From contig CM077116.1 in assembly GCA_039619475.1 (NCBI GenBank), forward strand, positions 103,771,164 through 103,835,163: a stretch of DNA of 64,000 nucleotides. Reading direction: 5' to 3'. The DNA comes from Icerya purchasi. Lineage: Eukaryota > Arthropoda > Insecta > Hemiptera > Monophlebidae. Under the pieces are notes generated by a model. That model was given only the letters and a program-made list of their open reading frames with translations. It was not told where the DNA came from and made no database searches. A program made the translations under genes and the position numbers. Positions 1 through 9,745 of this stretch are shown one piece after another (the stretch's first letter is position 1; each line of letters begins with the position of its first letter).

Positions 1-232
1 TTTTGATTTCCAAAATAAACATGACTTGCCGAATTTACTTTTCATATCAATATCAATAACCTTTTCAGTGCATCAAGCTATTAATAAAAAAATACCGAAT
101 AGAGAAGAAAATCCGCGAGGACGCCAGGATCCATCTCCTGATACCGTTATGCCCCGATTCTCTCCTTTTTCCACCGTTTTTATTTTTTCTTTTTTCATCC
201 AATTGCGTGCTTCCGTGTGAATTTGCGAAAGA
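1..232 (-). pseudogene. Mutator-like (Phantom-type) transposase relic, cut by window edge
   Basis: The minus strand reads a segment with the spaced motif GITVSGDGSWRPRGFSSLFG, then after an in-frame stop TEKVIDIDMKSKFGKSC. This order (DGSWxxRGFSSLxG, then a KVIDI-x-KSK-x-C-like stretch) is characteristic of the Mutator-like transposase domain found in Phantom-type elements of insects and other animals. One stop codon lies between the two blocks and the frame leaves the window at base 1, so this is a decayed fragment. The identification rests on motif recognition only; no terminal repeats are visible. It abuts a mariner relic on its right. Confidence 0.6.
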
Positions 233-600
233 AGAACTGTTTTTATTTTGCGGTCAACAGTTTGAAAACCACCTTTGCACACAGTTTACACATGCCTAAA
301 TCTTCATGTAATATCGTAGTTACTGTATCCTTGCACATGTTTAGTTCGCCTGCTATCATTCTAAGTCTCATTCAACGATCAGCGAGCATGAGGGAACGCA
401 CGCGTTCACAATTTTCGTCAGTATGCTCATAGGAGAGAGCGTTCTGGCGCAGATCGTCTTCGAGCGATTCACGCCTCTCCTTAAACCGCTTAGCCCACTC
501 GAATGCACGTGTTTTTGATAAATCATCTCTGTACACCTGTACAAATTTTGCGATGAATTTTTGTCGCATTATCGTCTAATTTCACAAGAAATTTGATCAC
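233..600 (-). pseudogene. mariner transposase N-terminal relic
   Basis: The minus strand encodes the helix-turn-helix part of a mariner transposase: FEWAKRFKERRESLEDD, TDENCERVRSL, then RLRMIAGELNM and TILHEDLGMCKLCAKVV. These match in order the conserved DNA-binding region of mariner proteins (FEWxxRFKxGRESVEDD, TDENVERVRxL, RMIAxELNM, ILHEDLGMRKLCAKxVP). There are stops after the ADR segment and near position 245, and the catalytic DD34D domain is missing. It is clearly different from the intact mariner at 13727-15045. Confidence 0.8.
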
Positions 601-697
601 ACAACGTTGTTCAGTGGAATACTTCTGTTTGAAGCATGGGTGACTAAACTATTATATTTAAATTTTGAAGCTTTGTGGAAGAAAATATCCTTGTAAT

Positions 698-1215
698 TCA
701 TAATATGTTTGATTTCTTTCTTTCAAAACTATTTAGGACATGAACGATCATTAGCACGATTAGGGCCTTTACAGTTATGGCAGTAAGGAGGCTTTTCAGG
801 ATTATTACAATCAGCAACAAAGTGTTTTGAGGTACAATGAAACATACATTAGAAGAACCATAACAATGCCTAGCGATGTGGCCAAAAAGAAAACACTTAG
901 AGCATTGAGTGAGTGATCGAACACTGGGAGAAACAGGAAAACGGAGTTTAAAAATTGACACGAATTCTGATGGAACAGTTTTACAAAACTTTAATTCTAC
1001 GGAATGTGTAGGGATTTTAACACTCTCAGAGGAACAGTAGATATGTCAAATGGAAATTTTAGGAATTGAGGACTCCGTGCTTTTAAAATATCATCATCCG
1101 AAAAGGTGGTATATACACCTGTGATAACGCCCAATTTATACAGAGCACAATTGAGAATATAGGCTTTAATTCTTTGAAGAGCATATTTATTTGATCCAAA
1201 GTACCCTCAGAGGGG
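698..1215 (-). pseudogene. I-like LINE ORF1 (gag-like) relic
   Basis: The minus strand contains a zinc knuckle, CSKCFLFGHIARHC (CX2CX4HX4C), and in a shifted frame a second cysteine cluster, YCHNCKGPNRANDRSCPK. This is the usual C-terminal layout of ORF1 proteins of I- and Jockey-type LINEs. Upstream, the segment VITGVYTTFSDDDILKA resembles GIISGVHPSFSEEEIAEG in the ORF1 relic at 18824-19732. At least one frameshift separates the two knuckles. No ORF2 of this copy is seen; RTE-like sequence begins on its right. Confidence 0.65.
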
Positions 1216-1892
1216 CAGAAAGTTCTTCTTCTTCTTTTTGGGGTGCTATACCCTACTAGGGCGTAAGCGATCATAATGCGTTCGTTATCTGGCTCCATGT
1301 ATCAGTCCTTCAACACAAGGGGTGCCGGTCCAGTCCTTAATATTCCGGATCCAATCTTCCCGCGCTCCTTTTACCCTCAATTTTTCCCTGGATTATTAGC
1401 TACAATATCTGATACTTTGGTCCTTTTGTAACGTGTCCGAAATAACCAACTTTTCTTCTTATAATCCAGTCAGCTAGCATTCTCTCTGTTTTGACCATTT
1501 CCAGGACTTTTTTATTATATGTCTTGGTGATCCATGATATCTTGAGCATTCTCCTGTGCAACCATATCTCCATAGCCTCAAAGCGCTCCATTTGTCATTT
1601 GTCGAGTGTGGCTGCCTCTATGAATACAGTGGGGTATACAGAGCATTGCACCATACGTTGTCTCAAGTTCAGGTTCAGTGATCTGTCGCATAGCAATTTT
1701 CTTATTTTCTTAAAAGCCGTCCGCGCCTGTCCGCATCTAATTTTGACCTCCGTGTCTAGATCCAAGTTTCTGTGATGGTACAGCCAAGGTATTTGAACCT
1801 ATTCACTCGCTCCACCTGCTCGCCATTAATAAGAATTCCACCTGTGTTTATTTGGTATTTGCTGACTGCCATCCACTTCGTTTTATTCACAT
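1216..1892 (-). pseudogene. RTE-like LINE, 3' part of reverse transcriptase ORF
   Basis: Minus-strand frames encode INVNKTKWMAVSKYQ and RVNRFKYLGC, then LHRRMLKISWITKTYNKKVL and KVGYFGHVTKGPKYQIL. This is the thumb and C-terminal region typical of RTE-like LINE polymerases (KTKxM, KYLG, RRMLKISW, YFGH). Several stops and frameshifts show it is inactive. The frame is cut at 1893-1898 by the insertion of the R1-like LINE and resumes at 7182-7664, where the upstream YADD part of the same polymerase lies. Confidence 0.75.
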
Positions 1893-1922
1893 TGATACTT
1901 TTTTTTTTTTTTTTTTTTTTTT

Positions 1923-2485
1923 AAGGTATTAAATAGTATATTTAAGAAAATATGTGTATAAAGGCGCAGGGACTATGTGTGAAAAAAACAAAAAAAATAG
2001 AAAAAAACTTAGTATACATTAATGGGATAAACAAAAAAAAAAAAAAACTGAGTGTTATAAGAAAAATGAAATAGTGTGTGTAAATAGTCCTGTGCAAGTG
2101 TACTTATAACTGAAATTGTGGTAGTATAGTCCCAACTATTACCAAAAGAGAGAAGATTTAAGCATAATCGCTATTAAACATTCTTAAATATTAAATATTA
2201 AATTAATTTATTACAATAAGAGATAAGCAGAAAAAACAAATGTATAAGTAATGTAACATTATTTTTAGAGAAAAGTAATATTTGGTGGGATTACGGTTGA
2301 ATTAGCGTGAGAAATTATTATTCTATATCAATACTTAAATGGCTACATACATTTAACAAAAATAATAAGAATATGATAATAAGAGGAGGAAGATAAGAGG
2401 CAGGTAGGAGGCAGATCATTTTCTAATTTAGTTTTAACCAGAAGTATGTAACAGACATATGTGAATTACATTTAGTAATAATAAT
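1923..2485 (-). other. 3' UTR of the R1-like LINE
   Basis: This AT-rich noncoding stretch lies between the ORF2 C-terminus and the poly(A) tail. It contains short A-rich runs but no recognisable gene. Confidence 0.6.
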
Positions 2486-4589
2486 TTAGTTACATAGTTG
2501 AAACTTACGCCTCATAGCAGCCTCAGAAAACTTAAGGAAGAGATGGTGATTTGTGTTATTAATGTGAAAAGTACTAGTTCTAGTAATACCAAATTTAGAA
2601 CGTAAGTTACTGAAAGCAGGACAGTCAAAGAGGAAATGGATAACATCATCTGTATTGTTTAGGGAACAGCAGGTGCAGCCTGGGCCACTTGCAAGTCGGA
2701 ACCGATAGAGGTAGGCACCAAATTTCCCATGCCCAGTGAGCACCTGTGAACTATAGAAGTTGATATTGATTTTTTTCATTCTTAGTCTGTCTGAGATACT
2801 TGGGAGAAAGTAATATGTTTTCCTTCCAGTATGATCAGAATCCCATCGCCTCTGCCATTCAGCTATAAGAGTTTGTAGTATCTGCTTTTTGAACACTGTA
2901 TAGGAGGGGTTATTATTACATGGTTGGACAAAATTATTATTTATTAGTTTTAAGGAGGAAATCAAATTAAGATCATTGTGAAATCTATACTCACTTGAGA
3001 TAGTCTTACCTATAATGTACAGGTCCATTGGAAATATACTGGTGATAACACAAGCAGCAGAAGTGGGTGATGTTCTGTAAAGGGATGCGATGTTAAGGAG
3101 AAACTTTCTTTGAAGTTTATTGACTCTAGTCAAGACCTTAGGTGTAACATAAGTGGCAGCTCCATACCCAAACAGGGATTGAATTAAGCCCTTATACAAT
3201 ATACTTCTTTCAGAGTATGTTTGTGTATTGAATACCCTGATCAGAGAGTAGCTTTAGGTTATTAACTTTCTCTACCACTTTTTTGTTGCCAAACACTGAA
3301 TACTTGCACTTACAAACAGAAAAAGATAGTCCTAGGCTTTTAACTGTTTCATCCAGGTGTCCTATAATTATTGACATTTGGTTGTAGTCAAAGTAATTAG
3401 TGACATCGAATATAAGACAGAGGTCATCAGCATAGGAGATAAGAGAGCAGTTATTATTAAAAAGTTTACAAAAGGATTCTATCCTGTGATGCACAGAGGA
3501 ATATAGTATATTCCATAATGTGGGACCTAGTATGGAGCCGTGAGGGACACCACAGAAAGCATTCCTTGAACTGCTGAAGTTTTTTATGGTGAGGTGTGCG
3601 ACCCTATCTGAGAAGTAGCTGATTATCAAGTTGATCAAGAATGGATTAATATTGTAATGCTTCATAATGTCAATAATAACAGACCATTTGCAGTTGTCAA
3701 AAGCACCTGCAATATCGAAGGAGAATACAACTCCAGTATTTCCAGAGTTTAATGAATTCGTGATAACTTTGACTAAGTGATAAACTGCACCCTCCGCCGA
3801 TTTTCCAGTGCGGAAGCCAAACTGGTTATTGTGTAACAATTTTTGTCTGTCAATCTCCAGTAAGAGCAGTTGATTAACAATTTTTTCAAAAACTTTACCC
3901 ACTGAGCTGAGTAGAGAGATTGGGCGGTAGGCAGTGATGTCAGAAGGTAATTTCCCCGGTTTTGGTATAAGTTTAATGTATGCGGCTATCCAGCATTTGG
4001 GGAAAACTTGAAACTGTAAGCATTTATTGAAGATTAGAGGAAACAGTTCCTCAAATTGTAGGTTAAGATGTTTAACCAGTTTATTAGTAATTCTGTCTGG
4101 GGTTGCCGCTTTCCTATTGTTGAGATTTTTAATTATATTGTCTATAGTTGGTCTATTTACTACTGGTGACTGAGCGTTAGAAATGAGGATGGGGGTAAGT
4201 GGAGTGTCAACTTTTTGAGGTAAGAAATGTCTGAGAAAAACACTACATTTCCCTATATCATCACTAATTACTTGTTGCTGATAATCTATATCAGGAATTG
4301 TGGTAATTTGAGCTTTCTTTTTGATTATTATTTTATATGGTTTACCCCAGGCAGTGCAACCAGCAACAAGATTCTTCCACTGTTGTAATTTAGTCCTACA
4401 TATCTCCCGTTTGTATTCGCTGTTAAATTGTTTTAAAATGCTGTTAAGAAAGAAACGCTTAAAACCATCTTTACATTTATTTTTCCTTTTTGCGCACAAG
4501 ATTAATTTTGTTTTTGATAAGTTCAAGCTTATCAGTCCACCAATCATGCTTAGTGGAGAAAGAGACAACTTGACAACGTTTAGCAACAC
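2486..4589 (-). pseudogene. R1-like LINE ORF2, reverse transcriptase and C-terminal domain
   Basis: Reading leftward, the frame gives the region before the RT, the fingers (AYRPISLLSSVGKVFEKIV), the palm with motif A FSFDIAGAFDNCKW, motif B GVPHGSILGPTLWN and the catalytic SYADDLCLIF. It then gives the thumb and, after a frameshift between 3210 and 3199, a C-terminal domain with QVLTGHGKFGAYLYRF followed by CTCC...HFLFDC, a zinc-binding CCHC-type segment usual in R1-clade proteins. The frame is otherwise long (459 plus 237 codons), so decay is modest. Motif B has H where Q is usual (GVPQG). The product would copy the element RNA at nicked target DNA. Confidence 0.88.
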
Positions 4590-5153
4590 AGCTGATATAT
4601 GAGTGTAGACTAGTTATCAACTTGTCCAATGATGTAACACATGTACAATCTCTTATATTGTTCTGCAACAGTGCAATGTAATTTGCATCTAAGATTTTTG
4701 ATATCCAGTTTAGTGAGTACGTTTATATTTACAGAATCGAAATTGCTGTAAATAGAACTTTGTATGCTTTTATGGAAGGCAGTATCAAATGGCAATAATT
4801 CAAAGCTTACTAACTGTGAAACATTTGCAGAAACCAATAGGTAGTCGATGATACTTGTTCCATTATAATTGCTGAACGTGGGTAACCGGGTATTTTTGAT
4901 AACTAGATTGTTACTATGTATTAACTCCTGTAGTAAGTAGGAATTGGAATTATCTGTGAAAAGTGGCTCCATGAGGGAAAGTCTAATATTGAAATCACCA
5001 ATAATTATTGATGATAAGTTAGGGTACATTTTAATTAAATGGTCAAGTAATATTTTGATTCATATTCATACAGTTGTGATAACTTATTCGATATTTATCT
5101 TAAAGGTAAACAAATAAAACAAAAATCACAATATTATTAAATGTATTAAAAAT

Positions 5154-5193
5154 CGCTGACTAGTTTCGGCTACAACAGAGCCATAATCGTAGC
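5154..5193 (-). ncRNA. Hammerhead-ribozyme-like motif, Penelope copy 1
   Basis: On the minus strand the order is ACGATTA, a stem TGGCT/AGCC closed by a 7-nt loop, then GAAAC and TAGTC. This is the layout of the minimal hammerhead ribozymes known in Penelope-like elements (CTGANGA, stem II, GAAA, short stem III, cleavage at GTC). The first core box is degenerate, including loss of the catalytic G. Confidence 0.4.
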
Positions 5194-5402
5194 TTTTGTA
5201 ATAATAACATTAAATTGGTAAACACAATTATTGTCTTCTGCAGTTTTAATTTAATGTTATAATATCGGCATACATACCTTGTCAAATTGACGTCTGTAAT
5301 ATTTTGATTCATATTCATACAGTTGTGATAACTTATTCGATATTTATCTTAAAGGTAAACAAATAAAACAAAAATCACAATATTATTAAATGTATTAAAA
5401 AT

Positions 5403-5442
5403 CGCTGACTAGTTTCGGCTACAACAGAGCCATAATCGTAGC
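5403..5442 (-). ncRNA. Hammerhead-ribozyme-like motif, Penelope copy 2
   Basis: This is the same sequence as the copy at 5154-5193, with the same altered first core box. The spacing of stem II, GAAAC and TAGTC is intact. Confidence 0.4.
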
Positions 5443-5780
5443 TTTTGTAATTTGTTTACCTTTAAGATAAATGGTCAAGATTGTCTATTGCTGGTTGCCT
5501 AGGTCTGTTCGGTGAAATATAACATGAGATTAATAAATATTTGCCTATTTGAAGAGCTAATATGTTATGCTTAGAAATTAATAATTTATGTACAATGTTG
5601 TTTTTACAAATAAGAGCTGTTCTACCACTTACATAAAGTAAGTGCCCAGCACTGACAGGAATAGTATCATCAACTAGATATGGTTCTGCCAGGACACAGA
5701 TATCTATATCACTGATATAAAAGTCCCTTAGGAAGAGAAGCTGTGTAGCGCGGCAATTATCGACATTAAGATATGAAAGC

Positions 5781-6844
5781 CTAAGTCGATCCAAAATCGA
5801 TATTGGACTTTAAGTTTTCATAAGCTTTTATGTAATGGGGACAATTTTTGCTGTATGAGCGATGATCTGCCTCCTCAGCACAACTCGCCACAAGGCTTTT
5901 GTCAGCCAACTTATCGTCTATATTCTTTTTATCAGCGACAACCCTAATCTTACCATATGTACAATTAGAACATACACTTAAGTCATTGCAAGTTTTAACA
6001 TGGTTTAAGTATACATCTGAGGACTTGCAGAATTTTTCAGGATGTCCATACCTGTTGCACTTGTTGCAAATTCTTGGGTTAACCGCGTCAACAAAATTGA
6101 GTGATTCCCATTTAATTCTCAATTTTCCCATCGCCGAAATGGTCTGGTACTGATCCGGATGTAACTGTATATATATACGACTTGCATGCTCCGTTGAAAT
6201 TTTGTTAACCATGACTGCTTCCCGGTCAGTAATGTCTTTAAAATATTCTTTAACATTATCTTCCTGAAATGTTTTTTGTTCGAAAGACCAAGATTGTAGG
6301 ATTGAGAAACTTTTGCTCAGTCACTTTACATTCAGGGATTAAGTTTGATATCTCCTTATGTAGCCTTTGGCAATCGTCCTTAGTGGCAGAGTTAATGATT
6401 GCAGTATTATTATTAAGCTTTTTGTAGAAGGTTACATTAATCTTCTTTTTGCTTAAAGAAACATTTTCTTTAAGTTTTTTATCGAAGATGTCTATGTCGT
6501 CACATTTGATAATTAGCTTATTTTTTGGTATTGTTTTTTTATTTGTGGCAACATCCCGGTATGAAATGTGCCTGCAGACGTTCTTTTTTTGTGCTGGGCC
6601 GTGCAGGACATCCTTAACAATCGACTGCACTTCCGCCGATTTTTTTTTAAAGTATTGAATCTAAGTTACTGCATTTTGTTAAAGCGACGCCAATTTTCGT
6701 GTCAATGTTGGTAGCTGCCTCCAGGACAGCGTTTTTATTTTCCCTGGTTACCCCCTTGGCACCAGTGGGGAACTGCAAACGTATAGCTTTAGTAAGATCG
6801 AATATTTCCTTAAGGCATTTCTGCAATTCAGCTATGCCACCCAT
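5781..6844 (-). pseudogene. R1-like LINE ORF1 (gag-like, zinc knuckle)
   Basis: Three minus-strand frames (6844-6647, 6630-6256, 6212-5781) together form the ORF1 protein that packages element RNA. The last part contains CNKCNRYGHPEKFC, a CX2CX4HX4C knuckle, followed by a second cluster CSNCTYG. The middle part is basic and resembles the segment before the knuckles in the second R1-like copy at 15611-15937. The frame is broken between the three pieces near 6213-6255 and 6631-6646. The bases from 6845 to 7175 are the 5' UTR and include the repeated phrase AGCTCACGT near 6868-6906. Confidence 0.75.
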
Positions 6845-7181
6845 TATGGGTCCGAAAAGATTGCGAGCTCACGTCCAACGGACTGTGAGCTCACGTCAGC
6901 TCACGTTTAGTTGAATAACAGCTGCACGATATCGATAGATTTTCGTGCAAAGCCCAAAAGGCTTTACATAAAATTTATTAATGTTTCTCTTTTTTTTGAT
7001 AACAAGTTAACAATTATACTAGTTTAATTACGTAAATAGTATAGAAAAATAAAATTAAAATATAAAAAGGGAAGAGTATAAAGAAGCTCACCTTTTCATA
7101 ATAAAATAATCACTAAAAGCGTCCAGTATCACTAAGAAAAATAACATTAATTGAAGAGCACAGCAGACACATGCGTGATAC

Positions 7182-7664
7182 TTAAGTTGTATCTCTTTCC
7201 AGTAGAGTTCAGGTGATCCAGCAAGTATTGTAGTTCCTTTAGGTTATCAGCCAGGATTGCAGCATCGTCAGCGTATCTTATGTTGTTGATAATTCTCCCA
7301 TTAATCTTGACTCCATGTGGGGAGTTGATGATTGATTCCTTGAATACTTGCTCCGCATATATGTTAAAAAGCAGGGGAGAAAGTATACAGCTCTGTCGCA
7401 CACCCCGTTGAACTTCAAAATCCACACTGCCTTGGTTTGTTCCCGAGATTAGCTCGGCTTCTTGACTCCGTTCCTGATGATTTGTAGGTCGTTTCCGTCG
7501 ATTCCAATTCTCCCCAGAATTCTTACTAATTTTTCGTGTTGGACATTATCAAAGGCCTTCTGATAATCTATGAAGCAGATAAAGCTATCTCTATTCATTT
7601 CCCTACTTTTCTGTAGCAGGATGTTGACAGCTGCAATAGCTTCTCTTGTTCCAACACAAGGACG
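7182..7664 (-). pseudogene. RTE-like LINE, reverse transcriptase palm (upstream half of the split copy)
   Basis: On the minus strand the order is RPCVGTREAIAAVNILLQ, FICFIDYQKAFDNVQHEKL, then RGVRQSCILSPLLFN and IRYADDAAILADN. These are the RT motifs of RTE-like LINEs. Frameshifts separate the first and second parts and motif B is altered (RQS for RQG). The frame stops at the R1-like LINE (7175) and resumes at 1892. A T run at 7665-7680 marks its other edge, probably another insertion. Confidence 0.8.
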
Positions 7665-7681
7665 GATTTTTTTTTTTTTTT

Positions 7682-8095
7682 CTAGGTAATAACAACCATT
7701 ACTTCTGAGTTTTTTTTCTGACAGGCTTTAAAATTTCAGTACGAAAAGTATTATTTTGTAATAATTTGGTGACTAAGAAAGCTGTGTATATACATAGTAT
7801 GTTCGCTGCTCAATTTTTACCTTAATAAATGAAGTACATATTTCTTTGTACGTCTAATTTTGGTATAGACATCTAAAGCTCTTTCGTAAATACCAAATTT
7901 TAAAATTAATTTTCTTGGTTTAATAGTAATATAACGTTTGATTCCTCATCTACAGCGTTTATTTTTAATGTACTGTTTAAACTGAGGTCGATTTTCCCAA
8001 AATATTTCATCCCCGACCAATAATTCCATTTCTGAGTAATAAGTATTTATTTTATTAAAATTATCTTCAACCATTTTTATGTTTTGATTACTTAA
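7682..8095 (-). pseudogene. piggyBac-like transposase relic
   Basis: The minus strand starting near 8080 reads MVEDNFNKINTYYSEMELL, then RPQFKQYIKNKRCR, a stop, GIKRYITIKPRKLILKFGIY. The series R-x-x-FKQY-x-x-NK-R...GIK-x-Y...LKF-x-IY resembles the conserved core of piggyBac transposases (GRxxFKQYxPxKPxKxGIK). Only about 90 residues remain, with a stop in the middle, and no terminal TTAA ends are visible. It lies directly upstream of the AAA-ATPase-like gene, on the other strand. Confidence 0.5.
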
Positions 8096-8165
8096 AATAA
8101 GTTGAAACAAACACTTTTACACAAAATATATTCACAATAAATTACAAATTATAAAAATTATGATT

Positions 8166-8206
8166 ATGGATCTACTTATAATAAAATATGTTCTTTTGAT
8201 CTTTTT
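8166..8206 (+). other. Out-of-frame signal-peptide-like start upstream of the AAA-ATPase-like frame
   Basis: An ATG at 8166 opens MDLLIIKYVLLI, a short hydrophobic stretch like the core of a signal peptide. It reaches a run of five T at 8202-8206. In the adjacent frame the large reading frame begins S-F-S-N-A-Q-P-S-S. A single-base change in the T run would place SNA-Q, a good signal-peptidase site, directly after the hydrophobic core. The alternative is that the exon begins at 8218, after the acceptor-like TTTTTCAAACGCGCAG, with an upstream exon elsewhere. Confidence 0.45.
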
Positions 8207-9732
8207 CAAACGCGCAGCCGTCATCATTACCTTGTACCAGCGATCCTAATTTGGACAATCGTGATAATCGCTTAGATACATCACTTCCGTTGCCTGATTT
8301 TCGACCTGCTGGAAAATTAGTTGATTATGTATCTACAAACAACTTTTATCATTTGGTCGCTCGTAATAATTTATTCGTTGATAAAAGTTTGTTTATTGAA
8401 GAATTTTTAAACAGCGATCAGCGAATATCGATAATCACGAGACCTTCGAAGTGGGCGAAAAGTGTAAACATGGACATGTTGAATACTTTCTTAGAAGTAA
8501 GTTTAAACGAGGATAGTGAATTTCAAGTGTCGGATCCGAATTATCAGAAAGAGAACAGTGCAAAACGGAAATTATTTATTGGTGGCCACATAGAACTTAG
8601 ACCATTTAGAAAATTTCGAACATTAAAACCATTAAAAATTTCCCAACATGTTGACACAATAAGCAAATATCAAGGCCGATTTCCAACAATTCACATAAAT
8701 TTTGGTTCAGTTTACGGCGTTACATATGACGAAATCGTGGACCGATTAATTTCAGAGATCGTGTTCCTGTTTGATCAATACTCATTTCTAGATAAGCTTA
8801 ATATAACTGGTAAATTTAATCAGTATTTGGTACGAGAACTTGTAAGCTCTGATCGAACTCTGTTAGAGGATAGTTTAAGATTTCTTAGTAAGGCCCTGAA
8901 CAGTTATTTTAAAAAAAAGGTATATGTACTCATCGATGAATTTGATACTCCAATAAGCCAATTTCATAGTTACTTGCATCATTATTCTAATGAAACTTTG
9001 ACGCGACCACTGAGTAACAATACTGTTATTGATGCGTTTCATTTTGGTTGTGAACTAAATCGGACGGTCCAATTATTTCGTCGGATATATAAACGTTGTT
9101 TCGTTAACAATGATTCAGTTGAAAAAGTTTTAATTACTGGCCGATTTCGTGCTGCCGGCGATGCTGATTTCTTTTCTGAATTGCCTGTAAGTGATTACAA
9201 TATATCCTCAACCAAATATGGTCAATATTTTGGCTTTGATGAGAGTGAAGTTATTGATCTTTATCATCAAGCATCAACCCTCTCATTCGTTTCACTGAAA
9301 AGTAGTCCCATTGATATGAAAAAGTGGTACAGCGGTTACAGATTGATGGATAATGCGGTTTACTATAATCCATGGTCCGTGATGAACTGTCTAGATGAAA
9401 ACGGAACACTTAGTCATTACTGGATAGACAACGAACCTAATCATTCATTATTACTGAACATAACGTTAAAACAGTTTGTTCTTATTCAGAACGATATAAA
9501 AAAATTACTAGCCGACAAATGTATTTCTTTAGATAGAGCAGTTTCTTATCCGTTCTCTGTCAATGTCACTGATCATTTTCGAGATTATCTAATATGGTTA
9601 CTATTATCTACCGGTTATCTGACATTTTCTGAAAAGAAAGAAGAATCGTTTTATACCTTAACAATACCTAATCAAGAGACACGCCATTTTTATGAAACTA
9701 TAATGAAACTTGCTTGTAAGCGGTCAAATTAA
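8200..9732 (+). CDS. AAA-ATPase-like domain protein (PF09820 type), candidate host gene
   Basis: This is an uninterrupted frame of about 510 codons with no upstream in-frame ATG; the first non-ATG candidate start is TTG at 8251. Numbering from 8251, FVDKSLFIEEFL (42-53) and IITRPSKWAKSVNMDML (61-77) match the N-terminus of AAA-ATPase-like proteins, where the P loop is normally RPRRFGKTxNxxML; here the Gly is Ala. Walker B is intact as VYVLIDEFDTPIS (224-236). VLITGRFR (293-300), KWYSGYRL (358-365), YYNPWSVMNCL (371-381) and HYWID (389-393) follow in family order. The C-terminal PD-(D/E)XK nuclease (DUF1703) often attached in bacteria is absent. The family is known from bacteria, fungi and microsporidia and occurs in some insects, so horizontal origin is likely but inferred. 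It may be a gene with a missing first exon, or a recent pseudogene. Confidence 0.75.
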   Translation, partial: SFSNAQPSSLPCTSDPNLDNRDNRLDTSLPLPDFRPAGKLVDYVSTNNFYHLVARNNLFVDKSLFIEEFLNSDQRISIITRPSKWAKSVNMDMLNTFLEVSLNEDSEFQVSDPNYQKENSAKRKLFIGGHIELRPFRKFRTLKPLKISQHVDTISKYQGRFPTIHINFGSVYGVTYDEIVDRLISEIVFLFDQYSFLDKLNITGKFNQYLVRELVSSDRTLLEDSLRFLSKALNSYFKKKVYVLIDEFDTPISQFHSYLHHYSNETLTRPLSNNTVIDAFHFGCELNRTVQLFRRIYKRCFVNNDSVEKVLITGRFRAAGDADFFSELPVSDYNISSTKYGQYFGFDESEVIDLYHQASTLSFVSLKSSPIDMKKWYSGYRLMDNAVYYNPWSVMNCLDENGTLSHYWIDNEPNHSLLLNITLKQFVLIQNDIKKLLADKCISLDRAVSYPFSVNVTDHFRDYLIWLLLSTGYLTFSEKKEESFYTLTIPNQETRHFYETIMKLACKRSN

Positions 9733-9745
9733 ACAGTCGAAAGAC

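Larger units (their letters stand above)
5048..5467 (-). mobile_element. Penelope-like terminal fragment in tandem, with 12-bp target duplication
   Basis: This insert is made of two overlapping direct copies (offset 249 bp) of the same terminal sequence found at both ends of the Penelope-like element at 32437-35366. The unit runs from ATTTTGATTCATATTC to GTAGCTTTTGTAAT. The 12-bp sequence TAAATGGTCAAG lies at 5036-5047 and again at 5468-5479, showing a clean insertion into the LINE endonuclease. No coding sequence of the element is included, so only terminal repeats were mobilised. Both copies hold the hammerhead-like motif described separately. Confidence 0.85.
4610..5794 (-). pseudogene. 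R1-like LINE ORF2, apurinic-type endonuclease split by an insert
   Basis: The N-terminal half (5462-5794) has YLNVDNCRATQLLFL, DICVLAEPYLVDD and LISCYISPN, the R1-type endonuclease start in which AEPY replaces the usual ETWL. The C-terminal half (4610-5029) has IIIGDFNIRL and SIIDYLLVS. The two halves would be contiguous if the Penelope-derived sequence at 5048-5467 and one copy of its 12-bp duplication were removed. The final catalytic SDH-like motif reads as TAFHKSI here, so activity is doubtful even without the insert. The domain overlaps ORF1 by a few bases at 5781-5794. Confidence 0.85.
1899..7175 (-). mobile_element. R1-like LINE, nearly full length, inserted in RTE-like LINE
   Basis: This is a non-LTR retrotransposon on the minus strand with a 3' poly(A) tail (T run 1899-1922 on the plus strand), a 3' UTR of about 0.55 kb, ORF2 (endonuclease, reverse transcriptase, C-terminal zinc region), a gag-like ORF1 with zinc knuckles and about 260 bp of 5' UTR. 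The 6-bp sequence TGATAC occurs at 1893-1898 and at 7176-7181, flanking the element, and the RTE-like reading frame is continuous across the joined flanks. That fixes both ends. Placement in the R1 clade rests on the AEPY endonuclease signature, the FDIAGAFD polymerase motif and the LTGHGKFGAYLYRF C-terminal motif. It is disabled by a frameshift near 3200-3210, by a 420-bp Penelope-derived insert at 5048-5467, and by breaks between ORF1 segments. Confidence 0.88.
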
